From positions 1 through 64,000 of the forward strand of contig JACGCN010000069.1 of the NCBI GenBank assembly GCA_014905825.1: a DNA stretch of 64,000 nucleotides, in the 5' to 3' direction. Of this stretch, positions 34,566-46,096 are shown piece by piece; the stretch's first letter is position 1, and the number at the start of each line of letters is the position of its first letter. The position numbers were made by a program, and so were the translations under genes. The notes under the pieces are model-generated. The model was not told where the DNA came from. It saw nothing but the letters and a program-made list of their open reading frames with translations, and did not search any database. This DNA is from Lyophyllum atratum (Eukaryota > Basidiomycota > Agaricomycetes > Agaricales > Lyophyllaceae).

Positions 34566-36691
34566 ATGTCTCAAATCCTCCCCATCCTTTTCAGTGGTGT
34601 AGCCATAAGTTTCCTCTGGATCAGGGCTACTCGCAAGAAACATCCGCCTCTGCCACCTGGACCCCCAGCTGAACCAATCATTGGTCATTTGCGACAGATA
34701 CCACCGGAGAATCAAGAAAATATGTACTACGAGTTGGGAAAGACCTATGGTGCGTTTGAACCACTCACACGCATACCTGACACACGTCGTGCTGAATCTC
34801 GGAAGCCAGGCGATGTCATGTATCTTCATGTTCTTGGGAGGCCAATCATCGTTTTGAATAGTGTCGAGGCCGCCGTAGACCTTCTGGATAAGAGGAGCGC
34901 GAATTATAGTGACAGACCTAGATTTGTCTTATTCGAACTGTATGAAGCGATGTTCCATTCCTGCATTTCCGCTCTAATTCATGCACAGCATGGGATGGGT
35001 GAGGTCCCTCACGTTTACGGGCTACGGCAAGATATTTCAGAAACACCGAAGGATGTTGCACCATTACCTTAACGAGAACAAATGTACCACGTACCAGCCC
35101 ATCCAGACTCGAGAGGCTCATGTTTTTCTCCAAAACATCTTGTCGGATGAAACTAATCGCGATAATTTCATAAGAAGGGAAGTCTATTGCTTATACTTGC
35201 CCGCCTAGGTCCTAAGTATGACCACTATTTACAGGTTCTCGACTGCAATTATAATAAGGATTGCCTACGGACATCAAATCACGTCCGACGATGATCCTTA
35301 TGTATATGTTACAGAAGGCGTCAGCCATGCGCTCAGCAACATGGGACCACCCGGGGGCACACCCGTAGACTTTTTCCCAATTCGTGGGTCTCGCATTCGT
35401 CGACTTATCTTAGCTCCTAGTACTCACGTCGTCAACAAGTGCAATACTTTCCCGCTTGGTTCCCAGGCGCGTACTATGCAGGGTTTGCTCGTGACAATAA
35501 AGTCTCGATCGACACTATGCACCAGTACCCCTTTGAGCATATCAAGAAGGAAATGGTCCCTGACTCCTCTCCCCACACTGTTTCTATGTCTGATTGTCGC
35601 ACTAGGCAAAAGGCACAGCAAAGCCGTCATTCCTATCTTATCATTTGGAGGCTTTGAATCGTGAAGGTTCTGACGATCCTGATGCCACCTTGGACATCCA
35701 GGGCGCGGCTGGTATAATGTATTGCGCTGGCGCGGAAACGGTGAGCTATCCCGAGCTCCGTGGAATGATCTAATCATACCTCTGTCTAGACATGGTCTAC
35801 TATGTCGTTTTTCTTTCTGGCCATGATGCTCTATCCAGAAAGTCAGGCCCAAGCCCAGAAAGAAATAGATGCGGTCATCGGTTCTGGACGCCTTCCCGAA
35901 TTCGCCGACAGAAGTTCACTGCCATATGTGGAGTGCGTCTTACAAGAGACCTTGAGGTGCGCATTCCCACATGGGATCCGATATATGTCTGACGTCGATC
36001 TTGGAGGTGGTATGGTGCCGTTCCCTTAGGTCAGTCTGTTTGCTATCGTGCCTTGGCAGAGCCTTTTGATTGACCGGACATACACCCACAGGCGTTCCGC
36101 ACCGTTCTTTGGAGGATGATATATACCGAGGAATGTTCATTCCTGCGAGGTCACTCATGATTGCAAATACAAGGTGAGCTTCTGTTCGCTTGTCATGGCA
36201 CGATACTTGGATGCTTATTCATGATTTGTATCTAGGGGTATGACCCTCGACGAAAAGGTTTACGCGAATCCACATGCCTTCAATCCTTCTCGTTATCTTC
36301 CCAAGCCAGAAGGAAATAACGAACCATATCCTAATGGACCCTTTGGTTTTGGTCGCAGGTATGTTCCGTTACAGCGTTCATCACGACAGATCAAGAACCA
36401 GAGTAGGATCTGTCCAGGGCGTCATCTCGCTGATGCTAGTCTTTGGATCGTCATGGCGTCTATCTTGGCGACATTTAACATATCGAAAGCTGTTGGCGAT
36501 GATGGGAAGGAAATTACTCCCGAAATAAACTTGAGTTGCGGTATCACGAGGTAATGTCGCCGTTCTTTGGTGGCGTACTAATTGACTGATCTTCCTACAG
36601 TCAACCCAGCCCCTTCCAATGTCGTATCCGACCTCGAAACGAGCAGGCGAAAGCCTTGATTATACAAGCGGATACGTGGGATAGTTACTAG
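34566..36691 (+). CDS. Cytochrome P450, copy 2 (one suspect splice donor)
   Basis: Close paralogue of copy 1 with the same exon plan. The N-terminal anchor MSQILPILFSGVAISFLW and hinge LPPGPPAEPIIGHL are followed by CAGAETTWS (I-helix), QETLR (ExxR), a 23-nt exon at 36007-36029 (WYGAVPL) and the heme loop FGFGRRICPGRHLAD near 36.4 kb. It ends RNEQAKALIIQADTWDSY-like at TAG 36689. Nearly all introns are canonical. The exception is the junction after DNFIRR: the expected donor at 35178 reads GGAAGT where GTAAGT is the consensus, while the acceptor at 35234 and the coding frame on both sides are intact. The gene may therefore be newly inactivated, spliced from a cryptic donor, or affected by a base-call error. 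Family role as for copy 1; substrate unknown. Confidence 0.82.
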
Positions 36692-38008
36692 CTACTTGAT
36701 AGTAGTTGTTCCTGTCATCGTGACTGACCGAGCATTTCTCATGAATCAGAGCACCAGCCAGGATGCATGACCGATCTAATGACCGGACATTATACCGGGA
36801 TTCTTGAAGGACACACATGTGAAGTAGCTTAAAATCAACTGTGCGCCAGCCCGTTCCATACGGGCCAAGGTCTATGTCGACCAACTACTTGTCCGAACAT
36901 CTGAGGTGACTCACGGCGGTTCAGACTTCTTTGAGTCGTCGGACTAGACATTTACTTTACATAGCTGAGGGACGAATCTCAATCCAGTCACCGAATCGAT
37001 AGACTTGGTGATGAAACTATTGAAGGCATAGATCGACTCGGGTTGCCTGCTCATATTACGTCGCCGTGATATTGTCATCGACTTAGAGGGAGGGCTTGAA
37101 TTTGAGCATAAACAGATGGGTTTACGAGACGTCCGTAGGTATGCATTTATGTAGAGTCCGCATTGCTGACAGTAGGAATAGATTGAAAAGGAAAATGCAA
37201 CACGTCTCCTTAGTAGGCCTTGAGCACCACTTGGCTGCGAAGACGTGACTAGGACTAGTGTGGACAAACTGATAGCGTGATATGATAGACATTATAGGGA
37301 ATCAGAATAGCGATGTGAGAGCGATGAAGGGAGAGAATGCAATGATGATGATGATAGTAGAACAAATGAATGATGGGTTCAACGAAGAACGGTAGTAAAT
37401 TGATGGTGGTTAGTGAGGACGGTCGAGGCGGACTTCTGCGACGAGGGGTGTCCAGAAGAGAAATGTGAAGGATTCGGAATGAGGTCACAGGAAGAGCCGC
37501 CCGTGCCTGAGGCAGTTGGCTGGTGTTGATGAGGATCGCGAGAGATAGTTGCGCATAAGGAGCCGATAACATGGATAACAGAACGATGGCGATGCAGGAG
37601 CTGGTGTGTCGGATGTGATGGTATGAAGATGATGATATGAGAACAACTGGATGACTGGTTCCAGGGAGAACGATAGTGAAGGAATGGTGGTCAATGAGGA
37701 CGGCCGCGGGGAACTTGCGCGACCAGAGCTTTCCAGAGAAGCACTGCGAAAGATTCGGTCTGTCGCGGTGGGGTCGCAGAAAGAGCCGCCCATCCCTGAT
37801 GCGGGCGGTAGACAGTGATGAGGATCGTGCGAGGTGGTACGGGGCATCAAGAGTCCATGACAGGGGTAACAGAACGATAGCGATGTACAGTCTAGTGAAT
37901 CGGATATGATGGAAGAGAGTGAGGTGATATGAGTCATGCAAGTGGATGGATGGATGTTGCGAGGATAAGCCTCGCAGCGGTGGCCTCAACGTTAGTGAGA
38001 GCCATCAT
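36692..38008. other. Intergenic with tandem duplication
   Basis: 36692-37290 shows nothing recognisable. 37300-37940 is the ~290-bp tandem repeat, listed separately. The long minus-strand open frame over the repeat is low-complexity and unlikely to be a gene. Confidence 0.5.
37300..37940. repeat. ~290-bp diverged tandem repeat
   Basis: Matching anchors repeat at a spacing of about 286-292 bp: AGAACGATGGCGATG near 37581 and AGAACGATAGCGATG near 37873, with a partial GAATAGCGATG near 37306; and AAGAGCCGCCCGTGCCTGA near 37493 against AAGAGCCGCCCATCCCTGA near 37780. About 2.2 units remain and they are clearly diverged. The region is rich in GATGATGATG runs. Confidence 0.75.
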
Positions 38009-39537
38009 TCAGAAAGAAGGCCAGCTCTGTACGTCCCAACCTTGAAGAACGGCCGAGGTAGGGGCTTCAATGCCGGGAGCGTCGAGATATTCGGTCAGCG
38101 GGGTGGCATCATCAAAAGGGAGGGTGAACCCGAAGACGCCTTCGTCGCCCGTGGGAAGGGCCGAAGACCTAGATGCATCGGCTGGGAATGTGAAGGGCTG
38201 CGCAGTAGGACCCGTGAGGAAGGCGTTGTAGTCATAATGCGTGTAGTCACCACTGTCGGTGACAGACGGCGCGAGATTGAGGTTTCCCCATTGGGAGAAG
38301 TCGAGGTCCTCGACGTTGAAAGAGCTCATCTGGCCCATCTGCAAATCGGAAGAACCAGGAGGTAGCTCGTTGAGGTCGAAATGGGCTAGAGCATCCGCAT
38401 TGAAATCGAATGGTAGCAAACCCTGGCTCTCGCGGGTGCTGGCGCACATGTCATCTATATCCTTCTCCAGCCTTAGGTACATCTCTTGCTGGGCAGCCGC
38501 TTCGCGCTCGCGAGAAGAAGGTTGTGGCATATCGAACTGGAGGTATCCCTGAACCGTCGTTAGTTACTAACTCACCGAAAGTCGACGAGGACTAGACGCG
38601 TACCTCGGGGGCATCGCCCTCATTTGTATGAGCTTCGTTCGTGTGGCCCGCCTGCCCGAGATCAACCATTGGCTGAGGAGAATAAGCAGGGAAATCCTGC
38701 AAGAATTCTAGTGCGTTAGTTCTCGAACTGCGAATGAAGAGTTATCACACGCACGCCAAGAGCCTGCCCCTCATATCCTTGAGCTTCATGCGCAGGATGC
38801 GCCTGCGCCGCCTGCCCCAGGTCGTACGCCTGCTGAAAGAACAAAGCACCATAGTCTTGCTCGACTTGCGACGTCGCCGCGCTGAGACACCCGCCTTGCT
38901 GATTCGCCGACTGCTGTAGCTGAGGGCCACCAGCATGCAGGCCATACTGGTTGTAGTCGTCGCCCAATCCGAGCATCGCATCGATAGCCTGGGTCGCTTG
39001 AGGTGTGGTCGGGCATTGATCAGGACCTGCCGATGCAACGCACGACCTCTGACCCTTTTGCTTCTTCCCCCGCACCTTTTTTCCTTGTCCCGCCTGTGCC
39101 CTATCCTTGGCCTTTCCCCGCACCGGCTTGTACTTATACTCGGGGTATGCTATCTCGTGCTCAATCTTCTTCACCCCAGCGACCCCCTCGTAGTAACCTC
39201 TCACTGCATGAGGCACGTTCTTCCAAAGCGACCCAGCCATATCAGAGACATGCCTCATGGAGTCCTTAAGATGATGGCCGTTCGCCTGCAGTTCGTTCAA
39301 TATGTCGCCTCGAAATATGATAAACGAATTTGGGGGGCGGGGGATATGGCCTGCCTTTCGAACGCGCACCTTCTTGATGGAAGGTGCATCGAGATGAGGT
39401 AAGGTGGCGAGAAGGGGTAAGGAGAGTACTCTCGAGATATAAGCGTTGACGGAGGTGGGGCGGAGTGCGGGGTGCGAGCTGTTGGTTGTCGCGCCGAGAA
39501 CAGGGTCAGGCGAAGTGTCGCGTCGGATGGGGGGCAT
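38009..39537 (-). CDS. HMG-box transcription factor
   Basis: Three exons (39537-38755, 38696-38604, 38548-38009) give 471 residues. A sequence-specific (MATA/SOX-like) HMG box lies at about residues 62-140: IPRPPNSFIIFRGDILNEL, then MAGSLWKNVPHAVRGYYE and YPEYKYKPVR. A basic stretch (KKVRGKKQKG) follows, a likely nuclear-localisation signal. The rest is Gln/Ala/Gly- and acidic-rich, typical of an activation region. RPPNSFIIFR with YPEYKYKP is the fungal signature shared with mating-type HMG proteins, but no pheromone or receptor genes are nearby, so there is no basis to call it a mating-type gene. It acts in the nucleus, bending DNA at promoters; targets are unknown. Confidence 0.88.
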
Positions 39538-41122
39538 ATTGTGAGGAGATGTGACGAGTTGAGGAGATGTGCAGGACGAAATTTAGGAAAGAAAACGCGT
39601 CAATGAAGGTGGGATGAAGAGAAGACGCGGTTGGTGAGGTTGAGCGTGTTAGAGCCAGTGACCGTGTTTGGTTCGTCTGTGGTGCTGCACGTGGTTATTT
39701 CTGGCCATGACCACTCCAGCTTATAACTCCGGAGCGTTGGCCAAAGCGGTACGATTACATGCCACATGCCACCCTAGCTTGACGTTACTAGATTGGCCTG
39801 GTGTCAAAGCGGGACGGATAGACCTTTTCTTTCCAAGAGAACCGCGCTATGAGTGGTAGTCGTGGTCAGTTGGCAGAAAGCGATGGTAAGAGAGTTCTAG
39901 ACTAGACGATAGAACGGAACGTCCGCTGAGAACAGTTTGAAAGGTCCTGTCGGCACCACACTGGAGCCAAACCAACATGGAGGACAAGAAAATTCGTGCA
40001 TTAGCAGTATGATGCTACATCAGTTGACCAGAGGATCGTAGTTCAGGAACTGATGAAGTCACGAAGCAGCGTGGTCACGACCATGAAGCCACTATAGCGA
40101 ACATCCGACTGGTTGGAGACCGAAGCATGACCAGTGCATCAACCCAGATATGTGGGCAGCGCAGTCCAACGGAGGATCTAAGGTGAACCTCGGGTCTCCA
40201 TGGACGCCCGGAAAAGTGATCAAGGTGTTTCCGCCGTAGCAGAAATTCTATAGAACCTTCATCAGTGGGTCGACCATCTCTGCTTCGCAGTGAACGCACC
40301 TCGTCTCCAGCCAAGCTGGCCAATCCGTGGTCCACTTTTCCTTTCAGCAATTCGGTGGGGGACCTCCCTACACCCATACCGTTTATTGGATGCACAACTC
40401 AGCCGAAACGCTGACAAATAGATGTCAATGACAATCTGGGTAAGTTATATTTTTTTACCATTCTATGGACACCGAACGGTTGTACAACTCCGAAATCCCT
40501 ACAGGCCATTCTTGCTGGGACTTGATCAGAAATTCGGAGGACCAAAGGTGACGCGTCCAGGAGCAAAAGATGCTACGTGGCGGTCAGCATCAAGCTTGGG
40601 ATACGGATATTGGCCATTACACTCCATTTTCTGAATACCCGGAGCTATTGGTATGTCATTGGGCTGCTGCCTGGGCGATATAGCGAGGGTAGGGAACTAA
40701 GCCAGGGAACTGATCGTGATTGGATCGTGAACGGGTCGACGTGAGTGGCTATGCACATCAACTTCACACGATAGAAAAAGTTATCTTATCGCAGCTTATC
40801 GCTGGAACCGACCAACTCCTCCTTCCCCTCCTTTGAGGGAGTCGCCTGTGACCTTGTGACGCAAATTCCCGAGACACACAACACTTTTTGCACAAAGCCC
40901 TGAGGCAAATCTCGTCAAGGAACTCCGGTCTCGTGACAGTTTCAACCGTTCTATCTGTCCTTCGAATTTGCTACCTCTGGAAATTCATTACCTTGGTCAA
41001 CCCACCTCCAGCTTGCATCCGATATAGCCATTACTAACCAGTTTGTACAGACGAACATAATTCTGCGGTATATATATCATCCAGGTCAAATTCCGAACGC
41101 ATACCATCACCTCTAGATTACC
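39538..41122. other. Intergenic, nothing recognised
   Basis: 1.6 kb with only short frames on both strands. No repeat or family was seen. Confidence 0.45.
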
Positions 41123-42029
41123 TTAGGGCGTACATACTCCGAAATCTGATCCATACTTGGCATTCAAGCTTTCCACCGTCGTCTGCGCAGCTCTAGCAGC
41201 AGCCTTGGAATTGCCTTCCGCTGGATCGACGTAACATCGTGCGTAACGAATGCTCGATGTCCTTTGGTTTTCCGCTCCTTCCTGCGTGAGACGCGTCTCG
41301 AGAAGATCTATAAATGGTTCAAGGGCGTCCATCCTTAGACGGCAAGTAAGACGTCGAAGCCGGGGAAGAACTTCTCCACTGGCAATCCGTTGTATATTGG
41401 ACGGGTCGATCAATAGCTTGGTACCTTTGAGTTCCTCCAGAGAGTCCAGAAGCGGGAGAAGTCTGTCAAGGGCTTCATACTCCCCGTGGAATGTATCGCA
41501 AGTTAAGGAGAGCAAAGAACATCCCGATTGCGTTATCATGTCGGAGATTAGTTCAGCAGGAATCGGGTAGGTACTAGCACGGTCGACGTGAAGTGATGTC
41601 AGGGCTGGCACCACCAAATTCTTCATAATGAGGGAGTTGCCGAGGGGGAGGCGGATGGTTAGGTTTGTTAGGTGAGTTAACATGATACCGCCAGTCCAAA
41701 GATCCGGTGAGTCTGACCGGACTCTGATTATAGGAATATTGACTGAAAGCTCTTCCACATGCAGACATTCGCAAAGCATGTCATACGTATCCCAAGGCGT
41801 TGCAATGCCACCCAAACGGAAGAGACGAATGGTGGTGAGCTGCGCCCATGGGAACAACAGTCCGGCCAAGGAATGTGGTTCTTCAAGGCTTCCATCAAGC
41901 TCGAGGATTCGTAGATGAAATAAATGTAGCCCGCTGACGACTACTGCAGTATCCGGGTCACGGCTCAAGGTAGCCGAAAGCTCCTGGAGTTTGACACACT
42001 GCTGAAGAATATCGTTTAGATATGAAGTT

Positions 42030-42037
42030 GTCAAGTA
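42030..42037. repeat. Target-site duplication, left copy
   Basis: GTCAAGTA directly abuts the left end of the element. It matches the right-hand copy at 43149-43156 perfectly. Confidence 0.9.
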
Positions 42038-43148
42038 TAGGCTTTCGAAGTCCGGTCCGGTCCGGTTTTTGGCCCATTTTGGCCGCAACCGCAACCGGAA
42101 CCGGTTGGGAAACTTACAAGGAACGCGCAACCGGCAACCGAACCGTGTCCAACCGGTTGTTATCGGTCGCATCAACATCAACGACCGGTTTGGACCGGTC
42201 GCGACTGGACTCGGTCAGAACCGGTCGCAGTCAGTTCCAACCGGTCGCGACTGACGAAAACTTATCACTCAAGTCACTCATGAACCACTCAAAGTACAAA
42301 ATATTACATAGATTGATAACTAAGTAGTACAGAGAAGGCTGTATTACAAGTTATAGTAGTAATATGAAAATAAGTGACAGCCTGGGCGACGCGGTGACAT
42401 GGCGGCTGTGGACGTCGTTTTCATGTGCCGCAGTGGGGAGCCTTGGTGGTCGTCGGCTGTGCGAGGGGTCGTAGGGTGATGTGGGGTTGATGTTGACGAC
42501 GTGGCAGTTGGCGGTGGGCTTCGTGGCCTGCAGGGGGGGCTGTGGCTGCTGAAGGTGGTCTCCAGGTGGTCAGGGATAGTGGGCCGTGCTGGGTGTCGTC
42601 GGGTGACGTGGCGGTCAACCAAGTGTCGGGACACGCAGCGGGGCTGCAGGGGAGGGGCTATGGCTCCTGGGTACCATCTCCAGGTGGTCAGTGAACGATT
42701 CTGGGTGCCAAAACGCACCTCACGGCTCTCCCCCAGCTGGGGTCTGCCCTGTTTGCCTCCCCTGCCATTCCTTCGGTCTCATCCTTCTGCGTCCTTCTGG
42801 TAATAAGTTGCGAGGTGTCGTGGGGTGCGTAATCGGAGGCGGTGCCGAGTGGACGGTGTCGACGAGGGTCGCGACGGCGGTGGTGGTGGTGTAGTGGTGG
42901 TGGGATGAAGTCAACAACGACCGCCAATAACGGCCATGTTTGCTTATGTGCACCGTGTGACTTTTGGTCGGTTCCGACCGGTCGGGACTGGTCCTCACCG
43001 GTTGTGGCAGGCCGGCGATTTCCGAGCAACCGCAACCGCGGGCTTTGGAAATCAGCCGCGACCGCAACCGCAAGTCCGGTTGTTTGCGGTTGCGGTCCGG
43101 TCAAGTTGCGGTCTTTTTCGGTTGGTGCAACCGGACCTCGAAAGCCTA
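42038..43148. mobile_element. Non-autonomous hAT-like DNA transposon (1111 bp)
   Basis: The ends are inverted: the left end reads TAGGCTTTCGAAGTCCGGT and the right end, reverse-complemented, reads TAGGCTTTCGAGGTCCGGT, one mismatch in 19. A perfect 8-bp target duplication (GTCAAGTA) flanks it. Eight-bp duplications with ends starting TAG/CAG are diagnostic of the hAT superfamily. The outer 200 bp at each end are packed with short CCGGT/ACCGG words, as expected for subterminal transposase-binding repeats. The middle is GC-rich with no transposase or other recognisable coding sequence, so movement would need a transposase supplied elsewhere. The insertion point is inside the coding sequence of the F-box gene. 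Confidence 0.9.
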
Positions 43149-43156
43149 GTCAAGTA
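43149..43156. repeat. Target-site duplication, right copy
   Basis: GTCAAGTA follows the right terminal inverted repeat and pairs with 42030-42037. Confidence 0.9.
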
Positions 43157-44056
43157 CCGAAGGCCTTTCAGGAGGAGAGAGGACAATTGATGCCATGGAA
43201 TGGGTAAAGGAAGAAGAAGAGGCGCCACAAAGTGGCGAGTACAGATTTCGACCCGCTTGAGATTGGCGGCGTGGCGAAAGATGACGGCCCTGTCAAATTC
43301 GGGTAAAGGCACACCCTCTCGATGGACGCTCGAGAAGTCCAGCCGCATCGACGTGAGTGAAGTCAATGCATTGGGTGGAGCCTGAAATAGCTTCGAAAAT
43401 GCGATTATATCGGTGTGAACGCGGAGGTCCTTTATACGGGGGAGGATGGGGAGGACAAAATCGTCGAAGATTTTGTCTGAACACAACGAATTGTCCACAT
43501 GCAGGCCGACGTACAAGGGCCCACTAGCAGGGAGGGCTAGACGGACTCGTGATATGAGTTTCGAGAATCTCTCAGCACCCATAGTCCAGGGATATGAAAT
43601 AACGACTTTGTTCCAAAGATTTGCCTCGGACAACGCCACACGTCGCCACTGGGAGCAAACCTCAAGTAGCACGAACGGGGAGCGGGAGAGGCTTGTAGGA
43701 AAATCCAGCCAATCTCCAGCCATTGTCCAAACGAAGATTTTGGCGAGTAGTTCAGGTGAAAGCTCCTTGTGGGGCGCGAGCGCAATCTGAATCTTGGAAA
43801 GGCGCTGCTCAACGGCGTCGCGCCTGGCGAGAAGTGAAGCGATCTCCTGATCCAAGCATGATAATGATCTTTCCGTGTAAAGCTCGACACCTCTAGCGCG
43901 CATCTTCTCTTGATCTGTGAGGATGTTACTATTTGTTGCCCCAGCGTCGAATTCGAGCTTGTGAAGTAGCGCAAGGTCTTCAACCTTCAGATTTTCCATT
44001 ATTTCACCCGGCGGAGCTTTGCAAGCGATAGAGATCTTCGTCAGCTTCGATGTCAA

Positions 44057-46096
44057 GTTATGACAGGATCTGCACTTGCCTAGTTTGACAGACTAAGAGC
44101 GCGGTTTGATAATGTGAACCTTGACGAAAGCCCAAAGCGAAGGGGGATTTGATGTCACTTGGGTCGGACCCACCGTCGCCAACAAACAATCCAACACACA
44201 ACCCGCAGGGACACTCCCAAATCTGGTACCATTGGACGAGAATACTGGGTAATTTACACATGGTAGTTCATCAATAAGCCATGGTCAGAACTGGGAGGGA
44301 GCCTAGAACTTGGGAATAAGCGGAAGACGGAACGTCTTGACCCCTCTGTAACATTTGCACCCGGCGAAAGTCTTGGTATCTCCTCCGCTCTCTTCGTCGT
44401 ATCTCTCATTCGAAGAACCACATACATATCATGCTTCGCACTACTTCAACCTGCAAAGAGGTTAGCACGAAGTGAGGCTATATGGATGAATATTTTCGGA
44501 CAATCAGCGGTGCGAATAGAAGAAAACACCTAACCTCTATGCATCGCATAGGCCGAATTCTGAGTAGAGCCGGAAACCCATAACAGCCCAAACGCCGGCA
44601 CATAGCGAGATACAATATTCGTCATTCTATTGTCGTTCCATCTCGTCAAGAGGAAGCCGTGCTGGAAGGCGCAATGAGAAGGAGTAGCCAAGATTTGCGG
44701 GCATGATACGTTAGGCTCGATTCGTCGTGGGTCTGGTGGGCGTACGTGTGATGCAGGACGTGGTGCAAGGTCCTCTATGGGTCCAGGCGCAATCATATTC
44801 AGGCAACAGCGGGATAATAAAACAAGCACAGGACAGCCACGAGAGACGCTGAAATGTCCGACCTTATGTTAGTAGGTATATCAAAGGTCTGTATTCGGTA
44901 TGCAGCCCACCTTGTTGTCGTTCTCCGCTGATGTCCCTTCTTCCACTGCCTCTAATTGGCCTCTGTGTCGACTCCTGCTTCCGTGAAGACAGCTCCGAAA
45001 GAAATTTTGAATACGGTGAATCGCAACATAAAGTCTTTAGTTGAGGGACGAGGTTGGACGTCGGACGAGGGACGGGGGAAGACAAGAGACATGAAGCCGA
45101 TATGTCCGAGGGTTCCGATCCGAAATCAAGCCGTTGTTTTATACAGTAGGGTCAGACAAAGAAAGGCATCGCCACCAGCCCAGTTGACCATGGCATGACG
45201 GCTCACATTTTGCATCCACCTGAGCGATACCATGAATGCATGTTGTAAGCGCAGTGACACACATCTTCTCACATCACGCATAACCGTCTATTCCAATGAA
45301 ATTGTAAAGCCATACAGCCGCACTAGAAGCCTTCAAACAGGGTCTTTCGAACGACGGCTAAAGGCTCTGATCAGGATTCGGGAGCGCAAGGTGCAAGGTG
45401 CAAGCTCTTCATGGAACGTTCTTAGCCTAAGGTACATTGAGTGGTGCTTCGTTCTACGTCCAGCGCCATAACCACATGCGTGATGTAGAAACTCAAGGCT
45501 AACAGTAGGGCCTTTTCCACTCGTCGGACGCCGAACCATGGGGCTGTCCAGGAGAGACTACTGGGATCTTCTGCAAGAATTTGAGGCAGCTTGGCGACTC
45601 ATCCGATTGATGACGCATTCCTTCCGGTGCGTATCTTCGAATGCTTTGATTGTTTTTCGTCATTGGACTGAGCGTCTGCGGCGTTCAGTGGGATCTTAGC
45701 TTCTTCAGTGACATGGCGCCGTCATGTTCATTGGAGTGCCGGACGCTCCTTCCAAGTCCCTTTCAATGGTAATGTACTCTTCAAATTCATCCATTCTCCT
45801 ATCCAATACTGCTCTTCTCAAGAGGCGACCTAGGATCTGTATCATTACGCGGAGACCCAGTGTACTTGTACACACATGCAAGTGGGTACTTCAGCTTTGC
45901 GGTATTGGACGCTTCGTTTGGTTGGGCCTTTTGAACTTGAGGTTACTATGGCGGCTGGAACACACCTCAACTGCTCATAGCCACAAAGTGTTGACTGCGC
46001 GATTTACCAGGAGTATAAGGTGATGAGCCAGAAACAAGTGAAAGGGTATCAATCATGAGATCGTAACAGTCGTCAAAAACTACAAAACTACTACTA
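44057..46096. other. Intergenic, nothing recognised
   Basis: Two kilobases with scattered frames under 100 codons. None has a recognisable motif. Decayed sequence is possible. Confidence 0.4.

Larger units (their letters stand above)
41123..44056 (-). pseudogene. F-box protein gene split by a transposon
   Basis: The 5' part (44056 to 43149) and 3' part (42029 to 41123) are each uninterrupted. Dropping the element and one target-site copy gives 908 + 907 = 1815 nt, exactly 605 codons, with the junction reading GLRYLT then TSYLNDILQQ. The 5' part has a coiled segment (LDQEIASLLARRDAVEQRL) followed by an F-box-like helix (LSPELLAKIFVW), and the rest is a Leu-rich, LRR-like region (FHLRILELDG, LTHLTNLTIRLP). 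This is the common Agaricomycete F-box layout, in which the F-box recruits SKP1/cullin ligase and the C-terminus binds the target. An in-frame ATG at 43999 (MENLKVEDLALLHKLEF) is an equally likely start. As it stands the gene is inactivated: the frame enters the element and ends. Confidence 0.88.

Noticed and set aside
37255..37989. 244-codon minus-strand open frame rich in Ser, His and Leu
   Set aside because: It is produced by the ~290-bp tandem repeat; its composition is unlike a folded protein and the frame repeats itself.
38009..39537. Mating-type locus
   Set aside because: The HMG box resembles MAT-type boxes, but there are no homeodomain, pheromone or receptor genes in the window.
42344..43104. 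Open frames inside the transposon as a transposase
   Set aside because: They are short, GC-rich and repetitive on both strands, with no catalytic D/D/E pattern or hAT dimerisation region.
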